Shown in pieces: positions 40,801-50,646 of a stretch of DNA of 64,000 bases. Each line of letters opens with the position of its first letter. The first letter of the stretch is position 1. Under the pieces are notes generated by a model. The model worked only from the letters and a program-made list of their open reading frames with translations, had not been told where the DNA came from and did not search any database. The position numbers and the translations under genes were made by a program. Origin of the DNA: an uncultured Cytophagales bacterium (lineage in GTDB: Bacteria; Bacteroidota; Bacteroidia; Cytophagales; Thermoflexibacteraceae); the NCBI GenBank assembly GCA_938039675.1, contig CALHUI010000014.1, positions 124,001 through 188,000 of the forward strand, written 5' to 3'.

Positions 40801-43800
40801 GAATGTTCGCGGGTACGCTGCGAAATTTTATCTTGTATCCCGCCAAAGAACGGCGAAGAGTAGCCAATAGAGGCGTTTACCACTGCCAAGTCGGCAAGGG
40901 TAGCATTCAGGCGTGCTTGCGCTGCCCATCCCGAACGGCGGTTAAAGCCTGTTACGCGCAGTTCGTTTACCCAAATACAAGCCGAATGAGGTCTTCCGTC
41001 TGTAGTTTCAGGGTTGCGAATACCAATCATGATGGTTTGCACACTGCTCAAATCGGGGTTGCCCACTATCGTAACCTGAAAACGACCTATTTGGGTAATG
41101 TAGGGCAGCCGCAGCGAAAGCCCCAAGCGGTTGCGTTCGGCTTTGGCATTAATCAAATCCATTATGGCGATATCTAAACTGTTCTCCTCCGGCCAGATTC
41201 CTTCGGCAGTGGTAGTGCCGGGCGGGGTAACCTGCGAAGGCATTTGCACTTCGTAGTAGTTCTCGGTAAAGTCTGTACCGAAGCGGACAAATACGTTGAT
41301 ATCATTGTCATTAAGTGGTTTGAGGCGATTGAAGGGGCTTACATGAACGAACATTTTAATGCGTTCGTAATTGACCATATCTACCACATAATTTTTGTAA
41401 ACGGCACGGGCATCGCGGTCGGTAAGGTTGTCCACGCACAAACGCAAGGATTGTTCATTGCGGCGTGCCTGTGTGTTACTTGCAAAATCTAAGTCGCGAA
41501 CGAAGCCCGGCGGCAACACATAAGGCGTACGCCCCGACTCTGTCTTTTCAGGACCGTTTTCTTCGATATTTACCGACGAAACAGTAAATGTGGTTTGGGC
41601 AGGCTCGCGCGGCACTTGGAGGCCGGGCTGCTCCAAACTCTCCAAAAATGGCCGCCACTGTGCACCTACCAACTGAAAGTGTGCCATACGCAATACAACA
41701 GGCTGCTCCCAATCGGTCATGTAGGTACGAATAAAACGGATGGACTTAAAGTCATTGATATCGCCCACTTTGCGGGTAAAGTCGCGGATAGGGATGCGGA
41801 ACAGATACCATGTAACGTCTTCATTACAGCTTGTTCGTGAGGAAGTTACGACTCTGTCCACTACATAAGGGTTGTTGTCTAATTTGCCGGGGCGCAAGTC
41901 AATTTCATATTCGTAGTATGCGTCAATATCGTTGAGCGTATTGTCGCGGTTCAAATCTTCATTATCAGGCAAAAAACTGTTGGATTGCGTACCTGCTCCC
42001 TCAGGAGAGTTGCCCTCCATACCGTTGAAAAACTTGTAGCGGTCAAATACTTTCAAGTCCTGTGTAGTAGCCTCATCGGAGAGGTAATAGTTAAAATTAT
42101 CGGCAGAAGGGTCGCGTTCGATGGCTGCATAAGCTGCACCGCTTACCCTGCTGCGCACCTGATTGAGATAACTGCGAAAAAACTGCCGCTCGCCTTCATC
42201 GTTCAGGCCGTCCATACCGACATCCTGACGTGCCCTTGCGCCGGGTTCGGCAGCAAAGGCATTGGTAAGATAGGGCTTGCGCGTAACAACGCCCCAATCG
42301 GTACGCACCGTATCGCGGTCGGTGTCATTGGTGGGTAAACCGTTTTCAAAGCCGTGTCGCCCGTCGGGGATGTAGTCTTCCGAAATGCTGCCTAAGTTAA
42401 AGTACAACTTACCGCCGGTTGTATTGTTGATACCCACATTCCGCCCGTTCACATTGGTAATAATTTGGCCGTTTACGCCACGTATGAAGGGGTCTAACAA
42501 CCAAAACTCTATGTACTGAATGTTGATGTTGTCAAAGTCAATGTCATAGGTAATGCCTTTGGTAATTGCGCCGAAGTTCTGCCGCGGATTGGGCAAGCGA
42601 CCGTCAGGAGTCAGGTTGGGGTTATAGTTGTACATCCCCCGCTCTTGGGGGTAAAATGCCAAATCCATCGTCAGGTCAGGATTATTTAACATTTGCGGGT
42701 CGCGACCGCGAAAGATTTCATCAAAAGCAATTGGTCGCACATAATGGTTGCAGCGGTCTTGCTGGCTGATATTGGAAGGTGGTGCTTGCCCCAGCCCACG
42801 ATTGAAAAACACAGTATTGTCCACCGTGTACCATGCCATTCGCGCTCTGCGGTAGGCATACTCCAAAGGATTATTGCGACCAACGGGTCGAAACTGGTTA
42901 GGCGTACTGCCCAATGCCCAACTTTGTGGTTGTCGGCCTAACTCGTAAGGCACTTCTGCACCTTCAAAGTCATCCACAAATGAAGTGCCGCCGTCTGTAC
43001 CGATGAGTTGATTGGCACCGGGAATAATCTGTGCAAAATCGCCACTGAAAGCAATGGTAGAAGGCGCTTTGGTGCTTACCAGCGGCAATTTGTCCACCAT
43101 TCGCGTCAGCCGGCGGCTTTCTTTGCGGTAGTTCAGCCCGAAGCCCCACAGGGTATTGCGGGTAGGCTCGGCACCAATGCTGACTCGCGAAATGTTCGGG
43201 CGCTCGTTCATGTGCATTAGCGTAGTATGCACGCGAAAATCATTGCTGAAACGGTATTCCAAATCTGTACCTACCAAGTTGCGGGTTTGGAAGTTGAATA
43301 AATCCTGTCGCTCGTACTGAATGACGATTTCCTTACCCGAACTAAGAATCCCCGTATTGGTAATGCGCACCGTACCCATCTGATAATCAACGGTATAATC
43401 TATTCCTTCGGTAAGCATGGTACCACCGGCACGGACTTGCACCGAGTTGCGGGCAATGTTAATGCCGTTTAGGCGTATTTCGGAAGAACTTACCGACTGA
43501 AAACTACCTTTGAGGAAAAACTTGCTTTTGCTTGTCAGCAGTATCGCATCGGCACGCGTACCGCGATACAACTCATTGAATACGTACTTGTTGATAAGTT
43601 GCTGTTCCAATTGCGGAATAAACTGCCGCTCTAAATGTGAACCGAACGGCTCTAACACAGGAAAAATAACCCGTCCGTTGCGCGAATCTACTGTAATACC
43701 TTCAATGAAATCAATGTTGCCGTCGGGTTGCGGGTCGTTGTTTGGGTTGAGCAGGTCTAAGCGCATGACTTGCACCAGCGGAATGTCTTTCAAATTGGCA

Positions 43801-45569
43801 CCTTCCTGCAAATTGGGGTTGTCAATCCCTGTGGCATCGTCGCGGTAAATTATGCGCAACTGAAAATTAGTGCGCTCCAATTGTTGTGTTTGCAGGGAGT
43901 AAATATTTTTCATCATCAAATCCCAAGAGGGAATGTCTTTCCGAATGGTAGAAGGTTTGAGCATTTTCATGATGATGATATCGTTGTTAGGGCGACTCTG
44001 GTAGTTCTCGGTCAGCTCGCCCACCCGATAAACCTGACCATTGTAAGTATATTCAAAAGATACGGCCAAAATTTCATCATTACGCAGTGGTGTAATGAGT
44101 GAGATATAGCCCAAATTGGGATGCAATACAAACTCATTAGGCTGCAATCGGCGTGCGCCGCGCAGCATTTCATAATCAGAGCCTTTAACCAGCCCGAAGG
44201 TCTGTTCCATAACGCTCGTCAGGCGGTCGGGGTCTCGCACGGCAGAATTAGCTTCCAGATTGGCAAACAAGCGGTTAGCAGCATTGCCGGCAGGCCCTCG
44301 CCCTGTTGCCGGCGCAATATTGGGATTATTAGCACGAAAGGGTTCTCCTTCGCCCAAATCTAACAGAGCTACAATGTTTCGCAGTGTTTGCGTGTTGTTG
44401 TTGCGGTTAGTAACGTACACCTCTACACGCGTTACCACTACCCCCGATGTAATAACAGGAATAGTACGCAACGAGGGCTCGTAGTTATGACGGAAAAACT
44501 GCCCCAAAAAAAAGTGGCGGTTTTCGTCATAAGAATCGGCGCGGATTTCAAAAGGGCGCACTTGTGCCCCGCCCCGAATGCGCATAGATTCTACTGTTCC
44601 GCGCGACTGTGAGGCGATGGCATTAATCCACAACTTGCCAAAGCGCAAGCGGGTTTTGATGCCAAACAGGTTCTGCGCACCGGTAATCAGGCCATTGCTA
44701 ACCGGCATACTAACGTTTCCTACTTTGACCTCTTGTATGATGTCTTCTTCCTGTGCGGTGTAGCCTGTCAGGAACGTATTTTCAAATTGGAAAGAACTCT
44801 TGGTATCCCAGTTAAAATTCAGGTTGAGCTTAGTGCCTATTTTTCCGACCATGTTCAACTGAATTTGCTGGTCAAAAAAGAGGCCGCCGTTGCGCTGCTG
44901 CCGCAAAAGAATCTGCGGGTTTTCGATGCGCTGCCACTTGCCGCCCAAATCCAGCAGGATAGTGCCATTGGGCTGGATGTCTAAGTTGCTGCCACCGAAC
45001 AGCCTGTCGGCCAAAGGCGGCAATTTAATCAGCGGAATCAGTCGCCCCGACTTTACGGGGTCTGTACCATCGGCAGCCCGCGAAAGGGTGCGGTAGTAAT
45101 CGCGTAAAAGTTCCGTATTGCGTGCCCGCTCTACCTGTCCGAAAGGGGCGCGTGCAGGCGTGCGATAATTGAAGTTGCCGATTTGCTGGCGCAGATTATA
45201 AAACTGCCCGTCAGGGTCTAATTCTATTTTCGGATTAAAGGGTTTGCCCAACAGCGGCGAGGTGCGCTGGCGGTAAGGTGTGAAAAAACCAGAGTAGCGC
45301 CCCATTTCGCGGTCGCTCAGTGAAAAGGGGCGAGTAGCTGCTTTTCGGTCTATACCGCTGCCCAAACGGGTCGTATCCGGCTCTTCCAAGTCGGTAGTAT
45401 CCGAGGATAATGAAATATCGGCAGTCGGGTTGGCAGGTCTTGTCTGGGTAGGTCGGGTGGTTGGGTTGCGCCCCGGTTTTCCTTGCGCACAGGCTTCTGC
45501 TATCCAGCCCGGCACGCAAAAGAACAACAGACAACAAAAACCTGCGACAGAACTATTTTTAAACATCAT
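37896..45569 (-). CDS. sprA: Gliding motility / T9SS outer-membrane translocon protein SprA
   Basis: 2557 aa; size and motifs (FGIKTRLRFGKLWINAIASQSRG; TDGGTSFVDDFEGAEVPYELGRQPQSWALG; INVSF-like barrel strands) match the SprA family. Confidence 0.95.
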   Translation of the reverse strand: MMFKNSSVAGFCCLLFFCVPGWIAEACAQGKPGRNPTTRPTQTRPANPTADISLSSDTTDLEEPDTTRLGSGIDRKAATRPFSLSDREMGRYSGFFTPYRQRTSPLLGKPFNPKIELDPDGQFYNLRQQIGNFNYRTPARAPFGQVERARNTELLRDYYRTLSRAADGTDPVKSGRLIPLIKLPPLADRLFGGSNLDIQPNGTILLDLGGKWQRIENPQILLRQQRNGGLFFDQQIQLNMVGKIGTKLNLNFNWDTKSSFQFENTFLTGYTAQEEDIIQEVKVGNVSMPVSNGLITGAQNLFGIKTRLRFGKLWINAIASQSRGTVESMRIRGGAQVRPFEIRADSYDENRHFFLGQFFRHNYEPSLRTIPVITSGVVVTRVEVYVTNRNNNTQTLRNIVALLDLGEGEPFRANNPNIAPATGRGPAGNAANRLFANLEANSAVRDPDRLTSVMEQTFGLVKGSDYEMLRGARRLQPNEFVLHPNLGYISLITPLRNDEILAVSFEYTYNGQVYRVGELTENYQSRPNNDIIIMKMLKPSTIRKDIPSWDLMMKNIYSLQTQQLERTNFQLRIIYRDDATGIDNPNLQEGANLKDIPLVQVMRLDLLNPNNDPQPDGNIDFIEGITVDSRNGRVIFPVLEPFGSHLERQFIPQLEQQLINKYVFNELYRGTRADAILLTSKSKFFLKGSFQSVSSSEIRLNGINIARNSVQVRAGGTMLTEGIDYTVDYQMGTVRITNTGILSSGKEIVIQYERQDLFNFQTRNLVGTDLEYRFSNDFRVHTTLMHMNERPNISRVSIGAEPTRNTLWGFGLNYRKESRRLTRMVDKLPLVSTKAPSTIAFSGDFAQIIPGANQLIGTDGGTSFVDDFEGAEVPYELGRQPQSWALGSTPNQFRPVGRNNPLEYAYRRARMAWYTVDNTVFFNRGLGQAPPSNISQQDRCNHYVRPIAFDEIFRGRDPQMLNNPDLTMDLAFYPQERGMYNYNPNLTPDGRLPNPRQNFGAITKGITYDIDFDNINIQYIEFWLLDPFIRGVNGQIITNVNGRNVGINNTTGGKLYFNLGSISEDYIPDGRHGFENGLPTNDTDRDTVRTDWGVVTRKPYLTNAFAAEPGARARQDVGMDGLNDEGERQFFRSYLNQVRSRVSGAAYAAIERDPSADNFNYYLSDEATTQDLKVFDRYKFFNGMEGNSPEGAGTQSNSFLPDNEDLNRDNTLNDIDAYYEYEIDLRPGKLDNNPYVVDRVVTSSRTSCNEDVTWYLFRIPIRDFTRKVGDINDFKSIRFIRTYMTDWEQPVVLRMAHFQLVGAQWRPFLESLEQPGLQVPREPAQTTFTVSSVNIEENGPEKTESGRTPYVLPPGFVRDLDFASNTQARRNEQSLRLCVDNLTDRDARAVYKNYVVDMVNYERIKMFVHVSPFNRLKPLNDNDINVFVRFGTDFTENYYEVQMPSQVTPPGTTTAEGIWPEENSLDIAIMDLINAKAERNRLGLSLRLPYITQIGRFQVTIVGNPDLSSVQTIMIGIRNPETTDGRPHSACIWVNELRVTGFNRRSGWAAQARLNATLADLAVVNASIGYSSPFFGGIQDKISQRTREHSLEYDLASTIQLHKFGLERIGLNLPMFVGYERRLMTPYFNPLDPDMPLELALKTRPGAEAIGLRNLVREDMIRRSLNFTNVRKNKVKQGAKSHLWDVENLTLNFSFADARNTNIRTAEYIERFTKVGLQYNFNNTSATPLEPFKNVVLLDAPYLKFLKDFNINPMPASVTITGDVDRRFIKTQLRNSDLNTVGVAPLYEKAFTFNRTYNVRWSLTKSLGLDYNAQAFSIIDEPAGEINNELIDPRRNITRRDSVINNIFRLGRMKNYVQTVGVQYEVPFKMFPATDWLNANARYQAGYTWTAGAVGIADTLGNTMQNNSALRVAGQMNMRTLYNKSRVLKALLSSNRQNGQAEQWGEAKKRRLQARIERNNKRKNKLTNAKPTANSIMPMGGQLPTTLTPRQLRYQAKIDRYEGKILEIQFDSVRYGKRISRYRNKIAAWKIKMNPSELLRLKDSIRQIRQAAKVKPMDSARLEKKLAKIDARIKRLQAKIAAVEARQAAKKSVPLKPTGAPATIARLLTSIQNVQLNYDVTRNTMIPGVLTVPRFLGMDKDFNNPGWGFVFGSQDSGIKDRLAQGNALSISPLQNNSFMQGRNSNLGIIANISPVKDFDLRMDWRKITTGSYSEVFRFNTALGVHESQSPMRNGQYSISFNTLRTAFRGDNSANQSPVFDNFIRNRNIIRQRMEREVPGANFDLNGQDVLIPAFLAAYAGRDANNQALSAFPQIPLPNWQLTYTGLTQLSFFKQNFRQIQIKHSYKNDYNVGNFTSSLLYGPDFLRLDIREHALPFPIIDPVTQAIVPIFVMNQVTIDENFAPLLGVTMRTTQNMTITVNYNKRRTLGLTLNNAQISEMRNDDVTVDVGFTKANLKIPFKINGGYTVLKNDLTFRMSFTIRDTRTLQRRIQDGVQESIATMGNYNLQLRPTINYVVNQQVSVQLYFDRQINNPLVSNSFRRTNTAFGFQVRFNLAQL

Positions 45570-45687
45570 TCCCTGATTATTGTACCAATCGGGTAAATTT
45601 GAGTCATAGGCGATTATACACAGATTACAAATTAAGCAAAAAAAGTATGGACTTTACAAGTGTAAGAAGTTGCCGACGGCATAATAA

Positions 45688-47169
45688 TTACGACTCCAAC
45701 ACCTGCCGCAACAGCTCGCCTGCTTTTTTGGGGTCTATCTTAACGGAGGAAGCCTTCATTACTTCACCCATAAACATGCCCAACAAATTTTTCTTGCCCT
45801 TTCTGTAAGCCGCGGCTTCGTTTGGAAATTTCGCCACAATTTCCCGAATGAATGGCAATAGTGTATCAGTGTTGCTTTCCTGCAATAAATTCAATCGGCG
45901 CGCGGTGGCCTCTGCAACTGCTTCGGGCTGATTGACAAGGGCTGCAAAGAGTTCTTTGGAGGCTACCGAAAAACTGAGCGCTCCCTGCTCGGTCAGTTCT
46001 ACGGCATCGGCCAACTGACGAACGGTAAGCGGCATTTCGGCTGCTGTTTTTCCTGTTTCGTTCAGGTAGGATTTCACAGGCCCCATCAGCCAGTTAGAAA
46101 CCGCCTTGTAGTGCTTGGTAAGAGCGCAGACCTGCTCGAAATACACGGCCATTTCGCGCTCATCGGTCAGCACGACGGAATCGTATTCCGGCAATTGATA
46201 TACTTGCTGGAACTTTTCTACCAGTTGCTCGGGCAACTCAGGCATTGCCGCACGAATGCGCGACAGGTCTTCATCCGTTACTACAAAAGGTGCTAAGTCC
46301 GGCTCTGGAAAATAGCGATAGTCGTTGAGTTCCTCTTTGGTGCGCATGGCAAAAGTACGCCCGCTGTTTACATCGAACAGGCGCGTTTCGGAAGTTATTT
46401 TTGCGCCGCTTTCCAACACTTGGACTTGGCGCACAAACTCGTACTCAATGGCACGCTGTACGTTGCGCATCGAGTTCATGTTTTTTATCTCTACTTTTTG
46501 TCCCAGTTTAGTATCGCCCTTTTTGCGAACGGAAACGTTGGCATCGCAGCGCATAGAACCTTCTTCCATATTGCCGTCGCAAATACCTAAGTAGCGCACA
46601 ATGCGGCGCACAACGGCCAGATAGGCGGCAGCTTCTTCCGGCTGCCGAATATCGGGTTCGGTAACAATTTCAATCAGCGGCGTTCCGGCGCGGTTCAGGT
46701 CTATGAGGGTGTAATCAGCATCGGCAGGATGGATAGACTTGCCTGCATCTTCCTCCAAATGGATGCGATTCAGGCGAATGCGCTTTACCCAATAGTCTTT
46801 GCTGTTGCCTTTGCGGGCTTTTACATCCAAATAACCGCCTTTGCAGATGGGGGTTTTGTCTTGTGTGGTTTGAAAACCTTTGGGTAGGTCGGGATAAAAA
46901 TAGTTTTTCCGGTCAAAGATATTGTAGCGCGAAATTTCGCAATGGCAGGCAAGCCCCATTTTAATGGCCATTTCTACCACTGCTTCGTTCAACATGGGCA
47001 AAGTGCCCGGATGCCCCAGTGTAATCACACTTACGTTCGTGTTGGGTGCATCACCGAACCGGTTGGCATCTGCGGCAAAAATTTTACTCTGTGCGCTCAA
47101 CTGCGCATGTACTTCCAATCCGACAACTAATTCGTATTGGGATAAAATAGCTTCTGAAACTGTCTTCAT
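45688..47169 (-). CDS. gatB: Asp-tRNA(Asn)/Glu-tRNA(Gln) amidotransferase subunit B
   Basis: 493 aa; YELVVGLEVHAQLSAQSKIFAADAN; HLEEDAGKSIH; DLNRAGTPLIEIVTEPDIRQPEEA. Confidence 0.97.
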   Translation of the reverse strand: MKTVSEAILSQYELVVGLEVHAQLSAQSKIFAADANRFGDAPNTNVSVITLGHPGTLPMLNEAVVEMAIKMGLACHCEISRYNIFDRKNYFYPDLPKGFQTTQDKTPICKGGYLDVKARKGNSKDYWVKRIRLNRIHLEEDAGKSIHPADADYTLIDLNRAGTPLIEIVTEPDIRQPEEAAAYLAVVRRIVRYLGICDGNMEEGSMRCDANVSVRKKGDTKLGQKVEIKNMNSMRNVQRAIEYEFVRQVQVLESGAKITSETRLFDVNSGRTFAMRTKEELNDYRYFPEPDLAPFVVTDEDLSRIRAAMPELPEQLVEKFQQVYQLPEYDSVVLTDEREMAVYFEQVCALTKHYKAVSNWLMGPVKSYLNETGKTAAEMPLTVRQLADAVELTEQGALSFSVASKELFAALVNQPEAVAEATARRLNLLQESNTDTLLPFIREIVAKFPNEAAAYRKGKKNLLGMFMGEVMKASSVKIDPKKAGELLRQVLES

Positions 47170-47490
47170 AGTTTTTAATGCCTGCGAATTTAGGGAAAAG
47201 CGCGGATACTCCTCAGACAGATGCCGATTATTAGCTAAAACAATTCACACGCAATAATGAAAAACATACACATGATAGCTTATCTGACAAAACATGCAAT
47301 AATTGAATTTTAAGTACTTAAAAACAAGGCTTTCATTAACAAATAATCATCAACAGTTAATCAATCGAATTAGAAAAACGGCGAATGCGCTGCAAATCAT
47401 ACAAGGTAGTTGTTAAAAACCTTTGCAGCATATATACGAATTTGCATTTTTTGGCGTTTTTTAATAAAATATATAACTATTCTAAGGTAT

Positions 47491-50079
47491 ATGAAAATTG
47501 CTCTACCGCTTACAGTCCTGCTGATTTTCTTTTACTTGCTTTTATATGCTGAAGGTACGCCTCAGATGCGCCCTACATATAACGATGGCGGTTTCTTGCA
47601 CCTGTTAGACCCTGCCACTACAAACGACTTTGCTGCCTATGGTGCTACCGATGAGCGCCGGATTTATTTTCGTATCAGAAATACCAATGAGAGAGTTTAT
47701 TTTGGGTTTGGTCGCTATAAAACCACCAATATGGGGAATAATGCCAACATTAACCCTGTAAATCAGCCACTGCCTTTGCCTACCGCAGCCGCTAACCCGC
47801 AACGCGAGTTGCGTTTCCGTATTCTCGACCCGAGCGGTGCAGTTGTATGGCCTGAACAAGCCATTCCCGTAAGCGGTCAGGGATTTATAGGCGCGGAAAA
47901 TCTGGCTGACTATAATCGTTGTGTAGCAGGTCCTGCACAGTTAGTAGGTACCAGTGGCTACTATGCCTATGTTTTCACACCTGCTACAACAGGCGATTTT
48001 CGCATTGAATTTGAAACTTACAATATAGCAACCAATACTGTTACTGTGCCTGCAAACAATCGCAAGGCTATGCTCCAACTATTTGACCTGACCATTGCAA
48101 CGGGCGTAGGAGGTTTTACGGTTACAACACAAAACGCAACTACGGGCGCAGTTACCGCCGTAACGGGCAGCGCAACGGCTACAGCCATTCCCGGTCGTTT
48201 GTGGTCGCGGGCATGGAGCCTTAGTACGGGCAACGGAAATGTACCCTATAACGGTCGTGCTTACCCATATGCCAATGACGGCATTGTAACGGAAATCAAT
48301 TTTAACGGCATGCAACCTTTTGGGTTTGTCATTAGTTGTAACCGTGATGGTATTAACACTATTGCTGCTACGCCTGCCAACAATTTCATTGTTAATCGCC
48401 GTTCGCGTTGGGGATTAAGTGCCCCTGTGGCACTGCATACGCCGCTTTATCGCATTTTTTTACAAAATCCCGACATTAATGAATTCCCCAACGGTATTAT
48501 TGGATGCTTACATTCTGCTTCGGCAAAACAATGCGATCAGAACTCACCTTATTGTATTAACATAACAGCACAAGCCAACGGAGAGGTAGAGGTTATAATA
48601 GATTTGCATCCGGCAATACCTGACGGCATCTATACAGCAGGTACTCGAGATGTGCGCCTAATGACTGAGTTTAACACTCCGGGGGTGCCAGAAACTAAAT
48701 GTGTTCCATGGGATGGCTTAGACGGTCTGGGAGTGCAAGTGCCTACCGGTAATATTTCCATTATCGTCAATTTTCAGGCGGGCAGAACTAATTTGCCTAT
48801 TTATGACATAGAAGACCACCCGAATGGCTTCGTAGTTCGCTTGGTGCGCCCACTCACCAATGTTTGCGGCAACCCTTTGACTCCTCCCAAACTCTACTGG
48901 GATGATACTAACGGAACAATCAACATGCCGACAGGTACTGCCATTGATGGACATATTAACCTGGCAGGCTGTACCTCTTCACCTGTACCGCCGGCTTATC
49001 CTGCTGCTATTCCTTCCGGAACAACCGGTTGCCATCGCTTTACGGGCAGAGGGGCCAACGGCAATTCCGAAACCATCAACACATGGTGGTACGTAGCCGA
49101 AGACAAATTGACCGTTCCGTTTTTCAACGATAATTCGTTGTTCGATATCAGCGGCCTGTTCCCGAATGCAAACCCTTGCATATTTACCGATGGGTCGTTT
49201 CTTGATGTAAATGTAGTTTACAGCGATGCTAAATTTTCATTACCTGCACTGTTTTTTACCATAACCCCCACGTTGAGTGGTTACAGCTTTGCCAGCCCGA
49301 TAACCAACAATCCGGTAGTTGCTAATGCTGCCGCCAACGCCGCTAATGGGCCACAGGTAGTAAGCGATATACTAATAGGTGGCTCACCTGTCAAACGACA
49401 AGTTACTTTGCGTTATAAAGTTGATACCGGCGGAGGCACTGTGAACGATATGGGCTATAATCTGACAGTTACCACCAATGCCTGCGGAAACAACCAGAGT
49501 ACGGCGAGTGTACTTTGCAGCCAGCTAATGCCTGTTGAACTAGCAGAGTTCAGTGGCAGTAACAAAGTTAATATCAATTTGCTCACATGGACAACCGCAT
49601 CAGAAAAGAACAACCAAGGATTTGGCATAGAACGCAGCATGGACGGCATTAATTTTAGAGAAATTGCTTTTGTCGAGGGCGTAGGCAACAGCAACCGCCT
49701 GCAGCGATACAGCTACGAAGACCACTTGGAAGCACCGCAAACATTCTATTACCGCTTGCGTCAGGTAGATTATGACGGTATATTTACTTATTCCAAAATA
49801 ATTGTGCTCACAGTAGATGCCACAAGCAGCAACTATGTAGAAGTTTACTGCGACGGAAGCAGTGCCGATATTGCCATTCGCACCCAATTTGATAAGCAAG
49901 ACAAAGCTACACTTACTATCTACTCGCTGACAGGTGCTGTCATCAGCCGTCAGAGATTAGAAATTCCCGTCGGCAATTATTTGCAACGCATCTGTCTCCC
50001 ACAAACAGCCAAAGGCGTTTACATATTAGAAATCAACACTTTGGGCGGCACGTGGAAACGGCATAAGATTGTGCACTAA
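47491..50079 (+). CDS. Secreted protein with T9SS type A sorting domain
   Basis: The ORF begins at 47410, but MKIALPLTVLLIFFYLLLYAEG at 47491 is the likely start. C-terminus has LMPVELAEFSGSNKVNINLLTWTTASEKNNQGFGIERS… and GVYILEINTLGGTWKRHKIVH. Confidence 0.87.
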   Translation: MKIALPLTVLLIFFYLLLYAEGTPQMRPTYNDGGFLHLLDPATTNDFAAYGATDERRIYFRIRNTNERVYFGFGRYKTTNMGNNANINPVNQPLPLPTAAANPQRELRFRILDPSGAVVWPEQAIPVSGQGFIGAENLADYNRCVAGPAQLVGTSGYYAYVFTPATTGDFRIEFETYNIATNTVTVPANNRKAMLQLFDLTIATGVGGFTVTTQNATTGAVTAVTGSATATAIPGRLWSRAWSLSTGNGNVPYNGRAYPYANDGIVTEINFNGMQPFGFVISCNRDGINTIAATPANNFIVNRRSRWGLSAPVALHTPLYRIFLQNPDINEFPNGIIGCLHSASAKQCDQNSPYCINITAQANGEVEVIIDLHPAIPDGIYTAGTRDVRLMTEFNTPGVPETKCVPWDGLDGLGVQVPTGNISIIVNFQAGRTNLPIYDIEDHPNGFVVRLVRPLTNVCGNPLTPPKLYWDDTNGTINMPTGTAIDGHINLAGCTSSPVPPAYPAAIPSGTTGCHRFTGRGANGNSETINTWWYVAEDKLTVPFFNDNSLFDISGLFPNANPCIFTDGSFLDVNVVYSDAKFSLPALFFTITPTLSGYSFASPITNNPVVANAAANAANGPQVVSDILIGGSPVKRQVTLRYKVDTGGGTVNDMGYNLTVTTNACGNNQSTASVLCSQLMPVELAEFSGSNKVNINLLTWTTASEKNNQGFGIERSMDGINFREIAFVEGVGNSNRLQRYSYEDHLEAPQTFYYRLRQVDYDGIFTYSKIIVLTVDATSSNYVEVYCDGSSADIAIRTQFDKQDKATLTIYSLTGAVISRQRLEIPVGNYLQRICLPQTAKGVYILEINTLGGTWKRHKIVH

Positions 50080-50108
50080 AAGATTCTTCAAAAAAATGCG
50101 GCAAAGTA

Positions 50109-50139
50109 TTGCAAGATAAAATTAGCCGCCCTACCTTTG
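50109..50139 (+). promoter_or_regulatory. Bacteroidota-type promoter for tRNA-Glu (TTG-N20-TACCTTTG)
   Basis: -33 TTG at 50109-50111 and -7 TACCTTTG at 50132-50139 match TTG/N19-21/TAnnTTTG, 20 bp before the tRNA. Confidence 0.7.
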
Positions 50140-50158
50140 TGCCACATTTAAAATAAAT

Positions 50159-50233
50159 GCACCGTTCGTCTAGGGGTTAGGACGTATCCCTTTCACGGAT
50201 AAAACACGGGTTCGATTCCCGTACGGTGTACCA
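50159..50233 (+). tRNA. tRNA-Glu (anticodon UUC), CCA encoded
   Basis: Acceptor GCACCGT/ACGGTGT, anticodon stem-loop TATCC-CTTTCAC-GGATA, T arm ACGGG-TTCGATT-CCCGT, terminal A-CCA. Confidence 0.97.
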
Positions 50234-50241
50234 AAGTTTTC

Positions 50242-50279
50242 AAAGGTGCCGGAAAAATCAGCGCCTTTTCTTGTTTTTC
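50242..50279 (+). terminator. Intrinsic terminator after tRNA-Glu
   Basis: AAAGGTGC/GCGCCTTT stem (one G·U) followed by TTTTCTTGTTTTT. Confidence 0.75.
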
Positions 50280-50361
50280 CCCAAGCTAAGGAATGCTAAT
50301 CTGATTTACATTTTTAGTTGCCCTACATCCTCCATTTGCCTTACAGCAGCCCCCGCAAAAT

Positions 50362-50388
50362 AAAAAAGCCCTGCGGAGTATACAGGGC
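50362..50388 (-). terminator. Intrinsic terminator on the - strand without an assigned upstream gene
   Basis: - strand GCCCTG-TATACTCCG-CAGGGC-TTTTTT. Confidence 0.65.
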
Positions 50389-50599
50389 GAAAATAACTGC
50401 GGCATATATCAGGTATCGTACCGACCATGAAAGTGCCGATATGCATACCTTATGAGTAGAACAAATGATACCACCCCAAGGCATGGTAAGCATCTTGCCA
50501 ATTACCGACAAGCTGTTCGGAAACATCCGAAACTTTTAGAGCAATGCAGCACAGACGCCACCACCCAGCCCGCCGCAACTCGAGTTGTTTTAACAGCCA

Positions 50600-50646
50600 A
50601 AAAAACGGACAAAGACCCTTTAAAAGCGAGGTGTTGTCCGTTTTTT
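50600..50646. terminator. Terminator-like inverted repeat downstream of the 297-aa gene
   Basis: 13-bp perfect stem AAAAAACGGACAA/TTGTCCGTTTTTT with a 21-nt loop. Confidence 0.75.
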
